In this document: one piece after another, positions 35,931 to 45,195 of the stretch
How the letters are laid out: the number at the start of each line of letters is the position of its first letter
Position numbering within the stretch: position 1 is the stretch's first letter
Source: a bacterium 1xD8-48
GTDB lineage: Bacteria > Bacillota > Clostridia > Lachnospirales > Lachnospiraceae
Assembly (NCBI GenBank): GCA_009917455.1
Contig: QZDS01000006.1
Coordinates: 62,001-126,000 of the forward strand
Length of the DNA stretch: 64,000 bases
Direction of reading: 5' to 3'
Notes under the pieces: generated by a model
Seen by the model: the letters and a program-made list of their open reading frames with translations, nothing else
The model's database searches: none
Told to the model about the DNA's origin: nothing
Position numbers and translations under genes: made by a program

Positions 35931-36896
35931 ATGGAACCAGTATTAGAACAAATCAAAAAAATCGGTATTGTTCCGGTGGTGAAGATTGACAGGGCGGAGG
36001 ATGCGCTTCCTCTGGCAAAGGCTCTCTGCGCAGGCGGGCTTCCCTGTGCGGAGGTGACATTCCGTACGGACGCCGCCGCGGAGGCAATCAAAATTATGAC
36101 GGAAAATTTCCCGGATATGTGCGTAGGCGCAGGCACTGTTTTAAATGCGGCTCAGGTGGACGCGGCGGTTCAGGCGGGCGCAAAGTTTATTGTAAGCCCT
36201 GGTCTTAATCCCAGGACGGTAAAATACTGTATTGAAAAGAACGTACCGATTACACCCGGCACGTCAAGCCCCAGCGATATCGAGCAGGCTATTGAATTAG
36301 GCCTTGAGGTTGTGAAATTCTTCCCGGCGGAACAGTCAGGCGGGCTGGCAAAGATTAAGGCTATGGCGGCTCCTTATGTGAATATGAAATTTATGCCCAC
36401 AGGCGGCGTTAACGCAAAGAATTTAACCTCTTATCTTGATTTTAACAAGATTATTGCATGCGGCGGTTCCTGGATGGTTCCCGGAGATTTGATTAACGCA
36501 GGGGAGTGGGACAAGATTGAACAACTCACAAGGGAAGCGGTTCAGACTATGCTTGGATTTGAACTGGCTCACGTCGGCATCAATGCGGAAAACGAAGAGG
36601 AAGCGTTAAAAGCGGCAAACAGATTTGCATTTATCTTCGGCATGCCTGCAAAGGCCGGCAACAGCTCTATCTTTACAGGAACGGCTCTTGAGGTTATGAA
36701 GAGTCCTTATCTTGGAAAGAACGGGCACATTGCAGTTCGCACAAATTATATTGAAAGAGCGGTCAACTATCTTTCCACGGTGCTTGGCGTTGAGTTTAAC
36801 GAAGATTCTGCAAAGAAAGACGATAAGGGCAATCTGAAAGCCATTTATCTGAAAGAGGAAATCGGGGGCTTTGCAGTTCATCTTGTGCAAAAGTAA
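35931..36896 (+). CDS. KDPG/KHG aldolase fused to a VOC-like domain
   Basis: 321 residues. Residues 1-205 are Eda: CAEVTFRT (with the catalytic Glu), VGAGTVL and VVKFFPAEQSGG (Schiff-base Lys about 133). It cleaves 2-keto-3-deoxy-6-phosphogluconate into pyruvate and glyceraldehyde-3-phosphate. Residues 210-321 (ELAHVGINAENEEEALKAAN, HIAVRTNYIERAVNYL, GFAVHLVQK) look like a glyoxalase/VOC module, absent from standard Eda (about 210 residues). The ATG at 35931 follows GGAGGT. The next gene supplies its substrate. Confidence 0.9.
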   Translation: MEPVLEQIKKIGIVPVVKIDRAEDALPLAKALCAGGLPCAEVTFRTDAAAEAIKIMTENFPDMCVGAGTVLNAAQVDAAVQAGAKFIVSPGLNPRTVKYCIEKNVPITPGTSSPSDIEQAIELGLEVVKFFPAEQSGGLAKIKAMAAPYVNMKFMPTGGVNAKNLTSYLDFNKIIACGGSWMVPGDLINAGEWDKIEQLTREAVQTMLGFELAHVGINAENEEEALKAANRFAFIFGMPAKAGNSSIFTGTALEVMKSPYLGKNGHIAVRTNYIERAVNYLSTVLGVEFNEDSAKKDDKGNLKAIYLKEEIGGFAVHLVQK

Positions 36897-36933
36897 ATCT
36901 GGATTTAATATATAAGAGAAGGAATGGAGAAAG

Positions 36934-37965
36934 ATGGCAAAAGTTATTACTATGGGCGAGATAATGCTCAGATTATCAACACCCAATAATGAAAAATTTA
37001 TTCAGGCTGACGAGTTTGATATCAATTATGGCGGGGGAGAAGCAAATGTTGCCGTTTCACTGGCGAATTACGGCCATGACGCGGAATTTGTGACCGCAGT
37101 TCCCAACAATGAAATCGGAGAATGTGCAGTTGCGGCGCTTCGGAAATACAATGTGGGCACAGGACACATTGCAAAATGCGGCGAGAGACTTGGGATTTAC
37201 TATCTGGAAACAGGCTCTGCCATGAGACCTTCAAAGGTAGTTTATGACAGAGCACATTCGTCTGTTTCTACGGCAACGGAAGCGGATTTTGATTTTGACG
37301 CGATTTTTGAAGGGGCCGACTGGTTCCACTTTACAGGAATTACACCGGCGGTATCCGACAGCGCGGCGCTTCTTACAGAAAAGGCTCTTATCGCCGCCAA
37401 AAAGCATGGCGTGAAGGTATCCGTGGACCTGAATTTCCGTAAGAAGCTGTGGACCTCCGAGAAAGCTCAGAAGGTTATGACAAACCTGATGAAATATGTG
37501 GATGTCTGCATCGGAAACGAGGAGGACGCGGAGCTGGTGCTTGGCTTTAAGCCGGGAGAAACGGACGTTACCAGCGGCGAGCTTGAACTTGCAGGGTACA
37601 AGTCAATTTTTGAACAGATGGTAGAGAAATTCAATTTTGAATACTGCGTATCTTCTCTGCGCGTAAGCCACTCCGCCTCCGACAACGGATGGTCGGCCTG
37701 CATTTATTCCAGAGATACAAAGGAATTTTACCATTCAAAGGAATACAGCATTCATCCTATCGTTGACCGCGTAGGCGGCGGTGATTCCTTTGCAGGCGGC
37801 GTAATCTGCGGTCTGGTGGACGGAAAGGATTTTAAATCCGCTCTGGAATTCGGTGTTGCGGCATCTGCGCTTAAGCATACCATTCCGGGCGACTTCAATC
37901 TGGTGTCAAGGAAGGAAGTCGAGACGCTTGCGGGTGGTGACGCATCGGGAAGAGTACAGAGATAA
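36934..37965 (+). CDS. kdgK: 2-keto-3-deoxygluconate kinase (PfkB family)
   Basis: A 343-residue ribokinase-fold sugar kinase. MGEIMLRLSTP and DEFDINYGGGEANVAVSLAN are the PfkB substrate side. GGGDSFAGGVICGL (about 276-289) is PfkB signature 2 with the catalytic Asp. It phosphorylates KDG to KDPG for the aldolase encoded just before. Last gene of the operon, followed by a strong terminator. Confidence 0.92.
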   Translation: MAKVITMGEIMLRLSTPNNEKFIQADEFDINYGGGEANVAVSLANYGHDAEFVTAVPNNEIGECAVAALRKYNVGTGHIAKCGERLGIYYLETGSAMRPSKVVYDRAHSSVSTATEADFDFDAIFEGADWFHFTGITPAVSDSAALLTEKALIAAKKHGVKVSVDLNFRKKLWTSEKAQKVMTNLMKYVDVCIGNEEDAELVLGFKPGETDVTSGELELAGYKSIFEQMVEKFNFEYCVSSLRVSHSASDNGWSACIYSRDTKEFYHSKEYSIHPIVDRVGGGDSFAGGVICGLVDGKDFKSALEFGVAASALKHTIPGDFNLVSRKEVETLAGGDASGRVQR

Positions 37966-38036
37966 CGGATGTTATTTTACGAGCGGATGAAATATTGTTC
38001 AAGGGTGCCTGAAAGTAAAAGGATATAAGGTGTTGG

Positions 38037-38070
38037 AAAAGCCTGAATCGTTGTGATTCAGGCTTTTCTT
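38037..38070 (+). terminator. Terminator of the kdu/kdg operon
   Basis: AAAAGCCTGAATC and GATTCAGGCTTTT form a perfect 13-bp stem around a GTTGT loop, followed by CTT. It lies 71 bases after the kdgK stop. Confidence 0.9.
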
Positions 38071-38088
38071 AATGTTGGCTGTAGCCAC

Positions 38089-38111
38089 GCCCGGAAAATT
38101 ATTTTCCGGGC
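38089..38111. repeat. Perfect 23-bp palindrome
   Basis: The arm GCCCGGAAAAT and its exact inverse flank one central T. No T-run follows on either strand. It could be a second terminator, a REP-type unit or a protein site. The rest of the 348-base gap up to the ZIP gene holds nothing else recognised. Confidence 0.5.
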
Positions 38112-38313
38112 TGGTTTCAGATAATATTGTAGAAAAAAACTTGTTCACGTACGAATATTTCCCCACATGAGCGTCCCCCGTTTTAAAAAACAAAAAATCC
38201 CATGCATATTCCCGCCCCTGAAACAGGCACACTATTAAAATCGGCGTATATTAATAAAATAGAGTTAAGCGCCTGGCGTCTGTGTATGCCGGAATGCGCG
38301 GAAAGAGGAAAAT

Positions 38314-39108
38314 ATGAATCAGGCAATCGGATGGGCCGGGGCAGGAACAGGATTTACGTTTTTGATGACTGCTGTCGGCGCAAGCGTGGTATTCATTTTT
38401 AAGAAGGATATGGGCAAGAATGTTCAGAGAATATTTCTGGGATTTGCGGCGGGGGTAATGATGGCGGCATCCGTGTGGTCACTGCTTTTGCCGGCAATAG
38501 AAGATGCGGAGAAGATGGGAAAGACGGCATGGGTTCCGGCGGCAGGCGGGTTTATTTTTGGCGGAATTTTCTTATATTTGCTGGATTTGGTAATGCCGCA
38601 TCTGCATTTAGGTGAAAAAAGCCCGGAGGGCATGAAAAATTCCTTTCACAGAACCACCTTGCTGGTTTTGGCGGTAACGCTCCACAACATTCCCGAGGGT
38701 ATGGCGGTAGGGCTTGCTTTTGCAATGGCGGCGCAGCACCCGGAGGACGCCTCTCTTTTTGCAGTTGCCTTTGCACTTGCGTTGGGAATAGGTATACAGA
38801 ACTTTCCGGAGGGCGCCGCTATTTCACTTCCCCTTCGGCAGGAAGGTATGAGCAGATGGCGGGCTTTTCTCCTGGGCAGTCTGTCCGGGCTGGTTGAGCT
38901 GGTTTTCGGGGTCGGCATTACGCTGATTGCCACATGGATTTCCCCGTATATGCCATGGTTTCTTGCTTTTGCGGCAGGAGCAATGATTTATGTAGTGGTG
39001 GAAGAACTGATACCGGAAGCAAATCTGGGCGATCATTCCAATCTTGGGACAGCGGGCGTTATGGCGGGATTCCTGATTATGATGATTTTGGACGTGGCTT
39101 TGGGATAA
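38314..39108 (+). CDS. ZIP-family metal transporter
   Basis: A 264-residue membrane protein with about eight helices. HNIPEGMAVGLAFAMA and NFPEGAAISLPLR are the ZIP metal-site helices (HNxPEG), and a His-rich loop (MPHLHLG) lies between helices 3 and 4. ZIP proteins move Zn2+ or Fe2+ into the cytosol. It resembles the bacterial ZupT/GufA branch. A site GGAAAGAGG precedes the ATG. It stands alone before the type VII locus. Confidence 0.92.
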   Translation: MNQAIGWAGAGTGFTFLMTAVGASVVFIFKKDMGKNVQRIFLGFAAGVMMAASVWSLLLPAIEDAEKMGKTAWVPAAGGFIFGGIFLYLLDLVMPHLHLGEKSPEGMKNSFHRTTLLVLAVTLHNIPEGMAVGLAFAMAAQHPEDASLFAVAFALALGIGIQNFPEGAAISLPLRQEGMSRWRAFLLGSLSGLVELVFGVGITLIATWISPYMPWFLAFAAGAMIYVVVEELIPEANLGDHSNLGTAGVMAGFLIMMILDVALG

Positions 39109-39181
39109 ATATTAAAATTGTGCAAAAATCCTATAAAATAAAAGTTTATTTATAAAATATTTGTAAATTTTCAATAAGTTG

Positions 39182-39271
39182 TTGACAGAAATTGTCAAGT
39201 CTGTTAAGGTAAATACACTTTCAAGAGTCCGAATCCGGATGGAAGTTTCTTCTTTGTATTTAAAATACAAA
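39182..39271 (+). promoter_or_regulatory. Two palindromes upstream of the type VII locus
   Basis: TTGACAGAAATTGTCAA (39182-39198) has perfect 6-bp arms around 5 bases. TTTGTATTTAAAATACAAA (39253-39271) has perfect 9-bp arms around one base. Both lie in the AT-rich gap before essC, and the first contains a -35-like TTGACA. They are good candidates for operator sites controlling the locus; the regulator is unknown. Confidence 0.45.
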
Positions 39272-39356
39272 CGTTATTTAAATGTCGGTCTGTTTTTGAC
39301 AGCCGTATTATCAGTTGGATGGAACATCTTTGAAATGCATTGATGTCCGTTATCAG

Positions 39357-42300
39357 ATGATTCCCAAAGAAAAAGATGAAATTGGAGGTGACATTGTTAT
39401 CTTTAATAAGGAAAATAATGAGAGAGATAGCAGGATTTTGCTGATTTTCAGCAAAGGAACCTGTATAAGGAAGCCGTTACCCGACATCGTGGAAGGGAGA
39501 TACAGGCTTGTGCTGATGGCTGTTGATACGGGCCTTTTGGAGGATACGGCAATGGAGCTGATGTTTTCCGGCGGAGGTTTGCAAATCAACGGGAGGGAGT
39601 TAAGCGGCAGGGCGCCTTTCTATTTCTACACGGAGAAAAATGAAAAACTACTGCTATTATTGTCGGAAAAGCTGCATTTTGGGCCAGGCGAAAGACTGGC
39701 CATGCAAAGAGAAGAAAGCTTTAAGGCAGGGAGCTCCTTTAAGAATCAGATCTTTTTTGAATGTTTTTCTCTGGTTAGCGAGGTACACCTGGAGATCCAT
39801 GCCACGGAGCAGGGAATGGTTATTGATAATGCCGGGAACGAAGGGGTTTATCTGAATGAGAAAGCGTTTACAGGCAAAGGGCCTTTGCAAAGCGGCGACA
39901 GGGTGGATATTTACGGACTTCATCTTCTTATATTAAAGGAAACCGTAATTTGCACTGCGTTTTGCGGAATCTGCCGGGTGGCGGGCAGGTATACTCCTGT
40001 GAAACCGGATACATTTAAGAAAATGCATGGAGACAGAGTGATAACAAAGAAGGCTTATGGACAGGAGGAAAGCCTTCATACCGGCGAAGTGGAGATTTTA
40101 CTGCCTGAAATCCCTTCAGCAGAGCGCAGTCACCCTCTTTTTCTGAGCATGGGGCCTGCAGTTACAATGGTCCTGCCTATGCTTCTTATGGCATGGATGA
40201 TGAATGGATATATGGAAGGAACCGGAGGCGGGTTTTATTATCTGTCTGCGCTTATGAGCGGGTGCAGCGCGCTGCTTGCCGTTTTCTGGGCACTTCTGGG
40301 ACATGGGTATGGAAAGTACTCGGGCAGGAGAGAACGGAAGGAAAAGGAGAAACAGTACAGGGAATATCTGGAAGGAATGGAGGAGGAGATTTCCTTTTAT
40401 CAGGCTGAAAATCGCAGGATTCTTGAGGAAAAATATCCGTCCCTGAAATTCTTTTTGGAGGTAGGGGGCAAAGAGTCTGCCGTTTTATGGAACCGTTATT
40501 ACAGGCAGAAGGATTTTTTATTCTTCCGGTTGGGAAGCGGAGATATTCCTTTTCATATGAAAATAAAGCTTTCCGGACAATCAAAAAGCATTGTGCAAAG
40601 AAGGCTTACCGGGGAGGCGGAGCGGCTGGCGGAGAGGTTTGCTGTTCTGGAAAAGGCGCCTGTGGGTGTGAATCTTTATGAGAACAGACAGATTGGCGTA
40701 TGGGGAAATCAGGCTCTTGAAGAGGCTTTGGGGATAGTGATGCTGCTTATGATGCAGATTGCGGTAAGCCATTGCTATACAGAGGTAAAGACGGTCTGCT
40801 TTTATCATAAGGAAAGAAGTCCTGAAAAGGAAATTGCCGATTGCTTCAGATGGCTGTCCCATAGCTGGTCGGCGGACAGAAGAACGCGGTTTCTTGCAGG
40901 AAATGAGCTGGAAGCCGGCGAAATTCTTCCCGTCCTGACAAGAGAGCTTATGTTGGATGACAGAGAGCGGAAGGAAGGCGTCAGGCTTCCATGGTACATT
41001 GCTTTCATATTAAATGAAGAATTGATACAGGGGGAGCCGTTGTACCGATGCCTTACAGAGCCGGAGGGGATTTATCCTGTAAGCGCGGTATTTGTGGGGA
41101 AAGAAAGGGAAGCGCTTCCTAAATGCTGCCGTCTCTTTTTGACAGCGGAAAACGGAAAGGGAGAAATTTTAAATCCGGGAAACGGAAACACGGAGAAAAA
41201 GACGCTGCTTCTGGAAAGCTGCCATACAGAACCGGCGCTAAGGTATATCCGAAGCATTGCAGGATTTGGGATGCAGGAGACGAAGAAAAACAGCCGGCTC
41301 CCGGAAAAGGCGGATTTTTTGCAGCTCTATGGATGCAGGCGGGTGGAGGAACTGGAAAGCGGCAGAAGATGGAAAATATCGGAAACAGGAGAACGCCTTA
41401 AGGTTCCCATAGGCTTCGGGGCGGGAGGCCGTCTGGTCAGCCTTGATGTTCATGAGAAGTTTCACGGTCCCCATGGCCTTGTGGCAGGAACCACTGGCTC
41501 CGGCAAAAGCGAGCTTTTACAGACTTACCTGCTGTCTGTGGCGGTTAATTTCAGCCCGGAGGATGTCAATTTTTTCATGATTGATTATAAGGGCGGAGGT
41601 ACAGGAAATCTTTTAAAAAGTCTGCCCCACTGTGCGGGCGTCATATCTAATTTGTCGGGGAAACAAATCAGACGGGCCATGTCGGCTATTGCAAGCGAGA
41701 ACAGGCGAAGACAACGGATTTTAAGTAATTTTCATGTGAATCATATCGATGCATATACAATGCTTTACCGGAAAGGAGAGGCGAAATCCGCAATGCCTCA
41801 TTTGCTGCTGGTGGTGGACGAGTTTGCGGAGCTGAAAAAGGAGGAGCCGGAATTTATGCGGGAAATCATTTCACTGGCACAGGTGGGAAGAAGCCTTGGG
41901 GTGCATTTGATTCTGGCGACCCAGAAGCCGGCCGGGACAGTAGACGACAAAATTTGGAGCAATGCCAGATTCCGTCTGTGCCTTCGGGTACAGGACAGAC
42001 AGGACAGCCTTGACATGCTTCACAGCGACGAGGCGGCGTCTCTGACCGCCCCGGGACAATGCTATCTGCAGATTGGAAATCACGAGTACTTTGAGCTTTT
42101 TCAGGCAGGATATTGCGGGGAGCCATACAGGGCAGGGGAGGAGAAAAAAGCAAAAGCGGTTCTTCTTTCGGATACAGGAAAGAGGACGGAAAACAGGGAA
42201 AAAGAAAACGGGGTTTTTAAAAGCCAGATGGACGCGCTGATAGAATACATACGAAAGACGGCGGATAATAGCAGATATCTGCCGGCATCCCCGCTCTGGC

Positions 42301-43991
42301 TCCCGGAGCTGCCCGAAAAAATATTGTTAAAGGAGCTGGCAGGAAAGAGCTTGCCGGCGAAAGGAAATCAGGGAGAGGTTTTGCCCGGACGGTGGGAAAA
42401 GGAAATGATTATCGGGCTTTGCGACGACCCTGAAAATCAATGCAGCTTTCCTCTTAAGTATCAGCCTTCCGATCAGGGGCATCTGGCAGTCTGCGGCGGT
42501 CCGGCTACCGGAAAGACAGTTTTTCTTGAGACGGTTTTGTGGCAGATCGGAGCAGATTTTACAGCAGGGGAGGCATTGTTTGCAGTGATTGACATGCGTA
42601 GGGAGGGCACGGGAAGCTTTGCGGCTATGCCTCATTGCCTGGGAGCGCTCACAGATAAGGAGGGGCGGGAGGTGTTTTTCCATCATCTGAAGGAAAGGGT
42701 TGGCAGGCGCAAAAAATTACTGTCGGGAATCAGCTTTGAACAATATAATCTGTCCGGAAAAGAAAGGCTGCCGCGTATTTTTCTTGTGATTGACAATTAT
42801 GGAGCGTTAAAAACTCTGCTTGAGGAAAAGGAGGAGGAGGTCATAATGAGGCTGGCTTCCGAGGGACTTTCCCTGGGATTTTCCCTGATAATATCAGCCT
42901 CTGATATCAGCGATATCGGCGGAAAGCTGTATGAAAAAATAAAGACGGCTTTTTCTCTGGAGATGAGCGACAGGTTTCAGTACGGGGATGTGTTAAGACA
43001 ATATCATATCCCTGTGCTGCCAAAGGAAAATCAAAAGGGCAGGGGACTTTGCCGGGCGGAAGGAAGGATTCTGGAATTTCAGACCGCGCTGTTTGATGAA
43101 AAGCAGGCAGGATTCGGCTGTGCGGAGATGATTGAGGAGACCGGAAGAAAAATGAGAATCGTTATGGATAAGGAGGGAATCACTTTACCGGAAAAATTCC
43201 CGGAGATACCGGCGGAACCTGTTTTTAACCGGCTTGTTATGGCATTTGACTGGAAAAACGGGAAACTGCCCTTAGGATACTGCCTGACGACGGGAGAAAT
43301 CTGTGCGATTACACCGCGGAAAAGTCATTGCTTTCTGATATCGGGAAATGAGAGATGCGGAAAGACTAATCTTTTAAGCTGTCTGGCGAAGGGAATGCTG
43401 CTTTTAAGAAGTCAGGTAGTGATAGTGGACTTTGAAGGGAAACTGCAAGATTTCGGGAAAGAGAAAGAAATCACCTATCTTGAAAGTAAGGAATCAGTGG
43501 AAAGATGGCGGCTGGCAATCCAAAACGCTAAAGCAGAAGGGGAAAAGAAAGACGGGGAGCCTGGAGAAAAGGGAAGCGGAAATAAGGCGGAGAAAGGAGA
43601 AAGCAGGCAGAAAATCAGCGTTTTTATCAGTGATATGGGGCGCTTTTGTAAATATCTTTATGAGTCCGGCACCATGCGGGAGGAAAGAGAGGCGTTTTGG
43701 GAAAAGGCGGCCGGAGGTGATAACGGGATTGAGTTTTTAACCGGAATTTACCATCCAAAGAGGGATTATGAAGCAGTGGTATGCGGATTTTTCAGAGAAT
43801 TTACCGCATGGCGTCAGGGGATTCATCTGGGAGGAAATGCCGGGGAGCAGAGGGTGCTGTCTTTTGACGATTTGGGCTATGCAAAACTGAATCAGCCGGA
43901 AAGGCCGGGAATCGGATATTTTAAGGAAGCTGCCGGCAGGGAAACCAGAAGGCTTTTGCTGCCGCTATACGGGAAAGGAGAAACGGAATGA
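39357..43991 (+). CDS. essC: EssC-type FtsK/SpoIIIE ATPase of a type VII secretion system
   Basis: About 1544 residues, the motor of the T7SSb. FHA-like N-terminal parts (second one about 135-200) precede two membrane helices (about 262-320). Three ATPase folds follow: D1 with GTTGSGKS (about 712) and LLVVDEFAEL (about 818), D2 with GGPATGKT (about 1047), D3 with GNERCGKT (about 1331). D1 keeps the full Walker pair; D2 and D3 Walker B motifs are weaker. The start is uncertain: ATG 39357 lacks a ribosome site, and the only good one (GGAGGTGA, 39384-39391) precedes no in-frame ATG. TTG 39315, ATT 39393 and TTG 39438 are alternatives. Confidence 0.88.
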   Translation: MIPKEKDEIGGDIVIFNKENNERDSRILLIFSKGTCIRKPLPDIVEGRYRLVLMAVDTGLLEDTAMELMFSGGGLQINGRELSGRAPFYFYTEKNEKLLLLLSEKLHFGPGERLAMQREESFKAGSSFKNQIFFECFSLVSEVHLEIHATEQGMVIDNAGNEGVYLNEKAFTGKGPLQSGDRVDIYGLHLLILKETVICTAFCGICRVAGRYTPVKPDTFKKMHGDRVITKKAYGQEESLHTGEVEILLPEIPSAERSHPLFLSMGPAVTMVLPMLLMAWMMNGYMEGTGGGFYYLSALMSGCSALLAVFWALLGHGYGKYSGRRERKEKEKQYREYLEGMEEEISFYQAENRRILEEKYPSLKFFLEVGGKESAVLWNRYYRQKDFLFFRLGSGDIPFHMKIKLSGQSKSIVQRRLTGEAERLAERFAVLEKAPVGVNLYENRQIGVWGNQALEEALGIVMLLMMQIAVSHCYTEVKTVCFYHKERSPEKEIADCFRWLSHSWSADRRTRFLAGNELEAGEILPVLTRELMLDDRERKEGVRLPWYIAFILNEELIQGEPLYRCLTEPEGIYPVSAVFVGKEREALPKCCRLFLTAENGKGEILNPGNGNTEKKTLLLESCHTEPALRYIRSIAGFGMQETKKNSRLPEKADFLQLYGCRRVEELESGRRWKISETGERLKVPIGFGAGGRLVSLDVHEKFHGPHGLVAGTTGSGKSELLQTYLLSVAVNFSPEDVNFFMIDYKGGGTGNLLKSLPHCAGVISNLSGKQIRRAMSAIASENRRRQRILSNFHVNHIDAYTMLYRKGEAKSAMPHLLLVVDEFAELKKEEPEFMREIISLAQVGRSLGVHLILATQKPAGTVDDKIWSNARFRLCLRVQDRQDSLDMLHSDEAASLTAPGQCYLQIGNHEYFELFQAGYCGEPYRAGEEKKAKAVLLSDTGKRTENREKENGVFKSQMDALIEYIRKTADNSRYLPASPLWLPELPEKILLKELAGKSLPAKGNQGEVLPGRWEKEMIIGLCDDPENQCSFPLKYQPSDQGHLAVCGGPATGKTVFLETVLWQIGADFTAGEALFAVIDMRREGTGSFAAMPHCLGALTDKEGREVFFHHLKERVGRRKKLLSGISFEQYNLSGKERLPRIFLVIDNYGALKTLLEEKEEEVIMRLASEGLSLGFSLIISASDISDIGGKLYEKIKTAFSLEMSDRFQYGDVLRQYHIPVLPKENQKGRGLCRAEGRILEFQTALFDEKQAGFGCAEMIEETGRKMRIVMDKEGITLPEKFPEIPAEPVFNRLVMAFDWKNGKLPLGYCLTTGEICAITPRKSHCFLISGNERCGKTNLLSCLAKGMLLLRSQVVIVDFEGKLQDFGKEKEITYLESKESVERWRLAIQNAKAEGEKKDGEPGEKGSGNKAEKGESRQKISVFISDMGRFCKYLYESGTMREEREAFWEKAAGGDNGIEFLTGIYHPKRDYEAVVCGFFREFTAWRQGIHLGGNAGEQRVLSFDDLGYAKLNQPERPGIGYFKEAAGRETRRLLLPLYGKGETE

Positions 43992-44233
43992 TTTTAGTGG
44001 ATATACAGGTGCCGGTACTGGATAAAATATTTGATTTTGAACTGGACGAAGAAGCCTGTGCGGATGCTGTTCTTGAGGAAATTCAGGAATTAATTGCCGG
44101 ACAGGAAGGGCTTGACTGTGAAGAACCGGGGAAGATGTATCTTTATGTTCCCGGACAGGAGGGGATTTTAACGGGGCATGAAACTCTGAAACAGCAGGGA
44201 ATAAGAGACGGAGACAGATTGATACTGATTTGA
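43988..44233 (+). CDS. esaB: EsaB/YukD ubiquitin-like T7SS protein
   Basis: An 81-residue protein with a beta-grasp pattern: MILVDIQVPVLDKIFDFELD, a helix with DAVLEEIQELIAG, and the end QGIRDGDRLILI. This matches YukD/EsaB, a cytoplasmic, ubiquitin-like core or regulatory part of T7SSb. It lacks a C-terminal Gly-Gly. It overlaps the essC stop by 4 bp (ATGA), so the two are translationally coupled. Confidence 0.85.
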   Translation: MILVDIQVPVLDKIFDFELDEEACADAVLEEIQELIAGQEGLDCEEPGKMYLYVPGQEGILTGHETLKQQGIRDGDRLILI

Positions 44234-44242
44234 GGTTCGGAA

Positions 44243-44542
44243 ATGGAAGACGGGAAGATACATTTGAAGGCGCAGGAATTTAACAGGTGGATGGAAGCTA
44301 TGGGAGAGGAAATCACCAGGGCAAAGGACAAGCTTGCTCTTCTTTCAGAAGAGGAGAGAAGACTTTCCGAAATATGGGAAAGCGGCGCAGGGAAAGAGTG
44401 GGGGCTGGAGCTGCAAAGGGTATTGCGGCAGGCGGCGGATTGCGTGGCTCAAATGGAGGCTCTTACGGGAAAGGTAAAAGAGCGGGCGAAGGCGCTGACA
44501 GAAATGGAGAAAATTATGAAACAGGCAGTTGAAGGGCTGTAA
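44243..44542 (+). CDS. Small helical protein of the T7SS locus (WXG100-like)
   Basis: 99 residues, nearly all helical, with a turn IWESGAGKEW near residue 47-56 in place of a strict WxG. Size, hairpin shape and position suggest an Esx-like partner or effector chaperone. No YxxxD/E tail is visible. It lies nine bases after esaB and would be in the same transcript. Confidence 0.6.
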   Translation: MEDGKIHLKAQEFNRWMEAMGEEITRAKDKLALLSEEERRLSEIWESGAGKEWGLELQRVLRQAADCVAQMEALTGKVKERAKALTEMEKIMKQAVEGL

Positions 44543-44564
44543 AGGAAATGTCAGGCGCAGACAA

Positions 44565-44882
44565 ATGAGGAAAGGGGATGAAATTCTGAAGGAAAATATC
44601 AGGGTAACAACGCAGCTTTTAAAGGAAAGACAAAAAGGGTGGCTGGATGCCGCCCGGCAGGCAAAGTGCGCGTTCAGGTCAGCAGAGGATATTGCGGGAA
44701 AGCTGGAGGACTGCTTTTTCGGACAGGTTTCCGGCATACTGAAAACGGATTTTATGGCTGTGGGGAGTAAGGGAGAAAAGGCATTTGCTCTGCTTTGCAG
44801 GCATCTTGAGAAGGCAGGCATAATTGCCATGGTTTACGAGGAGGCGGAAAGGAGAAATACAGGTGTCATTGCAGACGATTGA
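44565..44882 (+). CDS. Small helical protein of the T7SS locus with YxxxE tail
   Basis: 105 residues, mostly helical, without a WxG turn. The tail MVYEEAERRN fits YxxxE, the export signal found in Esx-type and related helical hairpins. The ATG at 44565 has only a weak ribosome site; the frame is also open from a TTG at 44529. The 3-prime end overlaps the next gene by 20 bases. Family unknown; an effector-partner (Lap/Tlaa-like) role is inference. Confidence 0.55.
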   Translation: MRKGDEILKENIRVTTQLLKERQKGWLDAARQAKCAFRSAEDIAGKLEDCFFGQVSGILKTDFMAVGSKGEKAFALLCRHLEKAGIIAMVYEEAERRNTGVIADD

Positions 44883-45174
44883 AATGCATTTCGCGGAGGT
44901 AAAGCAGCTTTCAGAGCAGCTTGCAGAACTTGCCAGAGCTTTAAAGGCGGCGGGCGAGGATGACTTGATGCGCCTTGCCAGCGAAGGAAAACGATGCTGG
45001 ATAAGCGAATGCAGCGATGTGCTGGCAGGAAAGGAGGTGAAGCTGGGCATGCTTCTGATTTCGGAGGCGGAAAGAATTTTAAAAATAGCGGAGGAAATGG
45101 AGGAGCGGGCAAAGAAAATGTATCAGGCAGAAATGCTGAGTAACCAGTTGGCAGCAGTGAGAGTATATTTGTAG
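44863..45174 (+). CDS. Small helical protein of the T7SS locus
   Basis: 103 residues, strongly helical, with CWISECSDVLAGKE at the mid-turn and heptad-like Leu/Ala spacing. The GTG at 44863 has AGGAG 8 bases upstream, which decides the start; the frame opens earlier. The tail has MYQAEM, close to but not a strict YxxxD/E. It is in tandem with two other non-canonical helical proteins, so the three may form a heteromeric carrier for the large effector. Confidence 0.55.
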   Translation: MSLQTIEMHFAEVKQLSEQLAELARALKAAGEDDLMRLASEGKRCWISECSDVLAGKEVKLGMLLISEAERILKIAEEMEERAKKMYQAEMLSNQLAAVRVYL

Positions 45175-45195
45175 GAACTTTAAACAGGAGGACAT

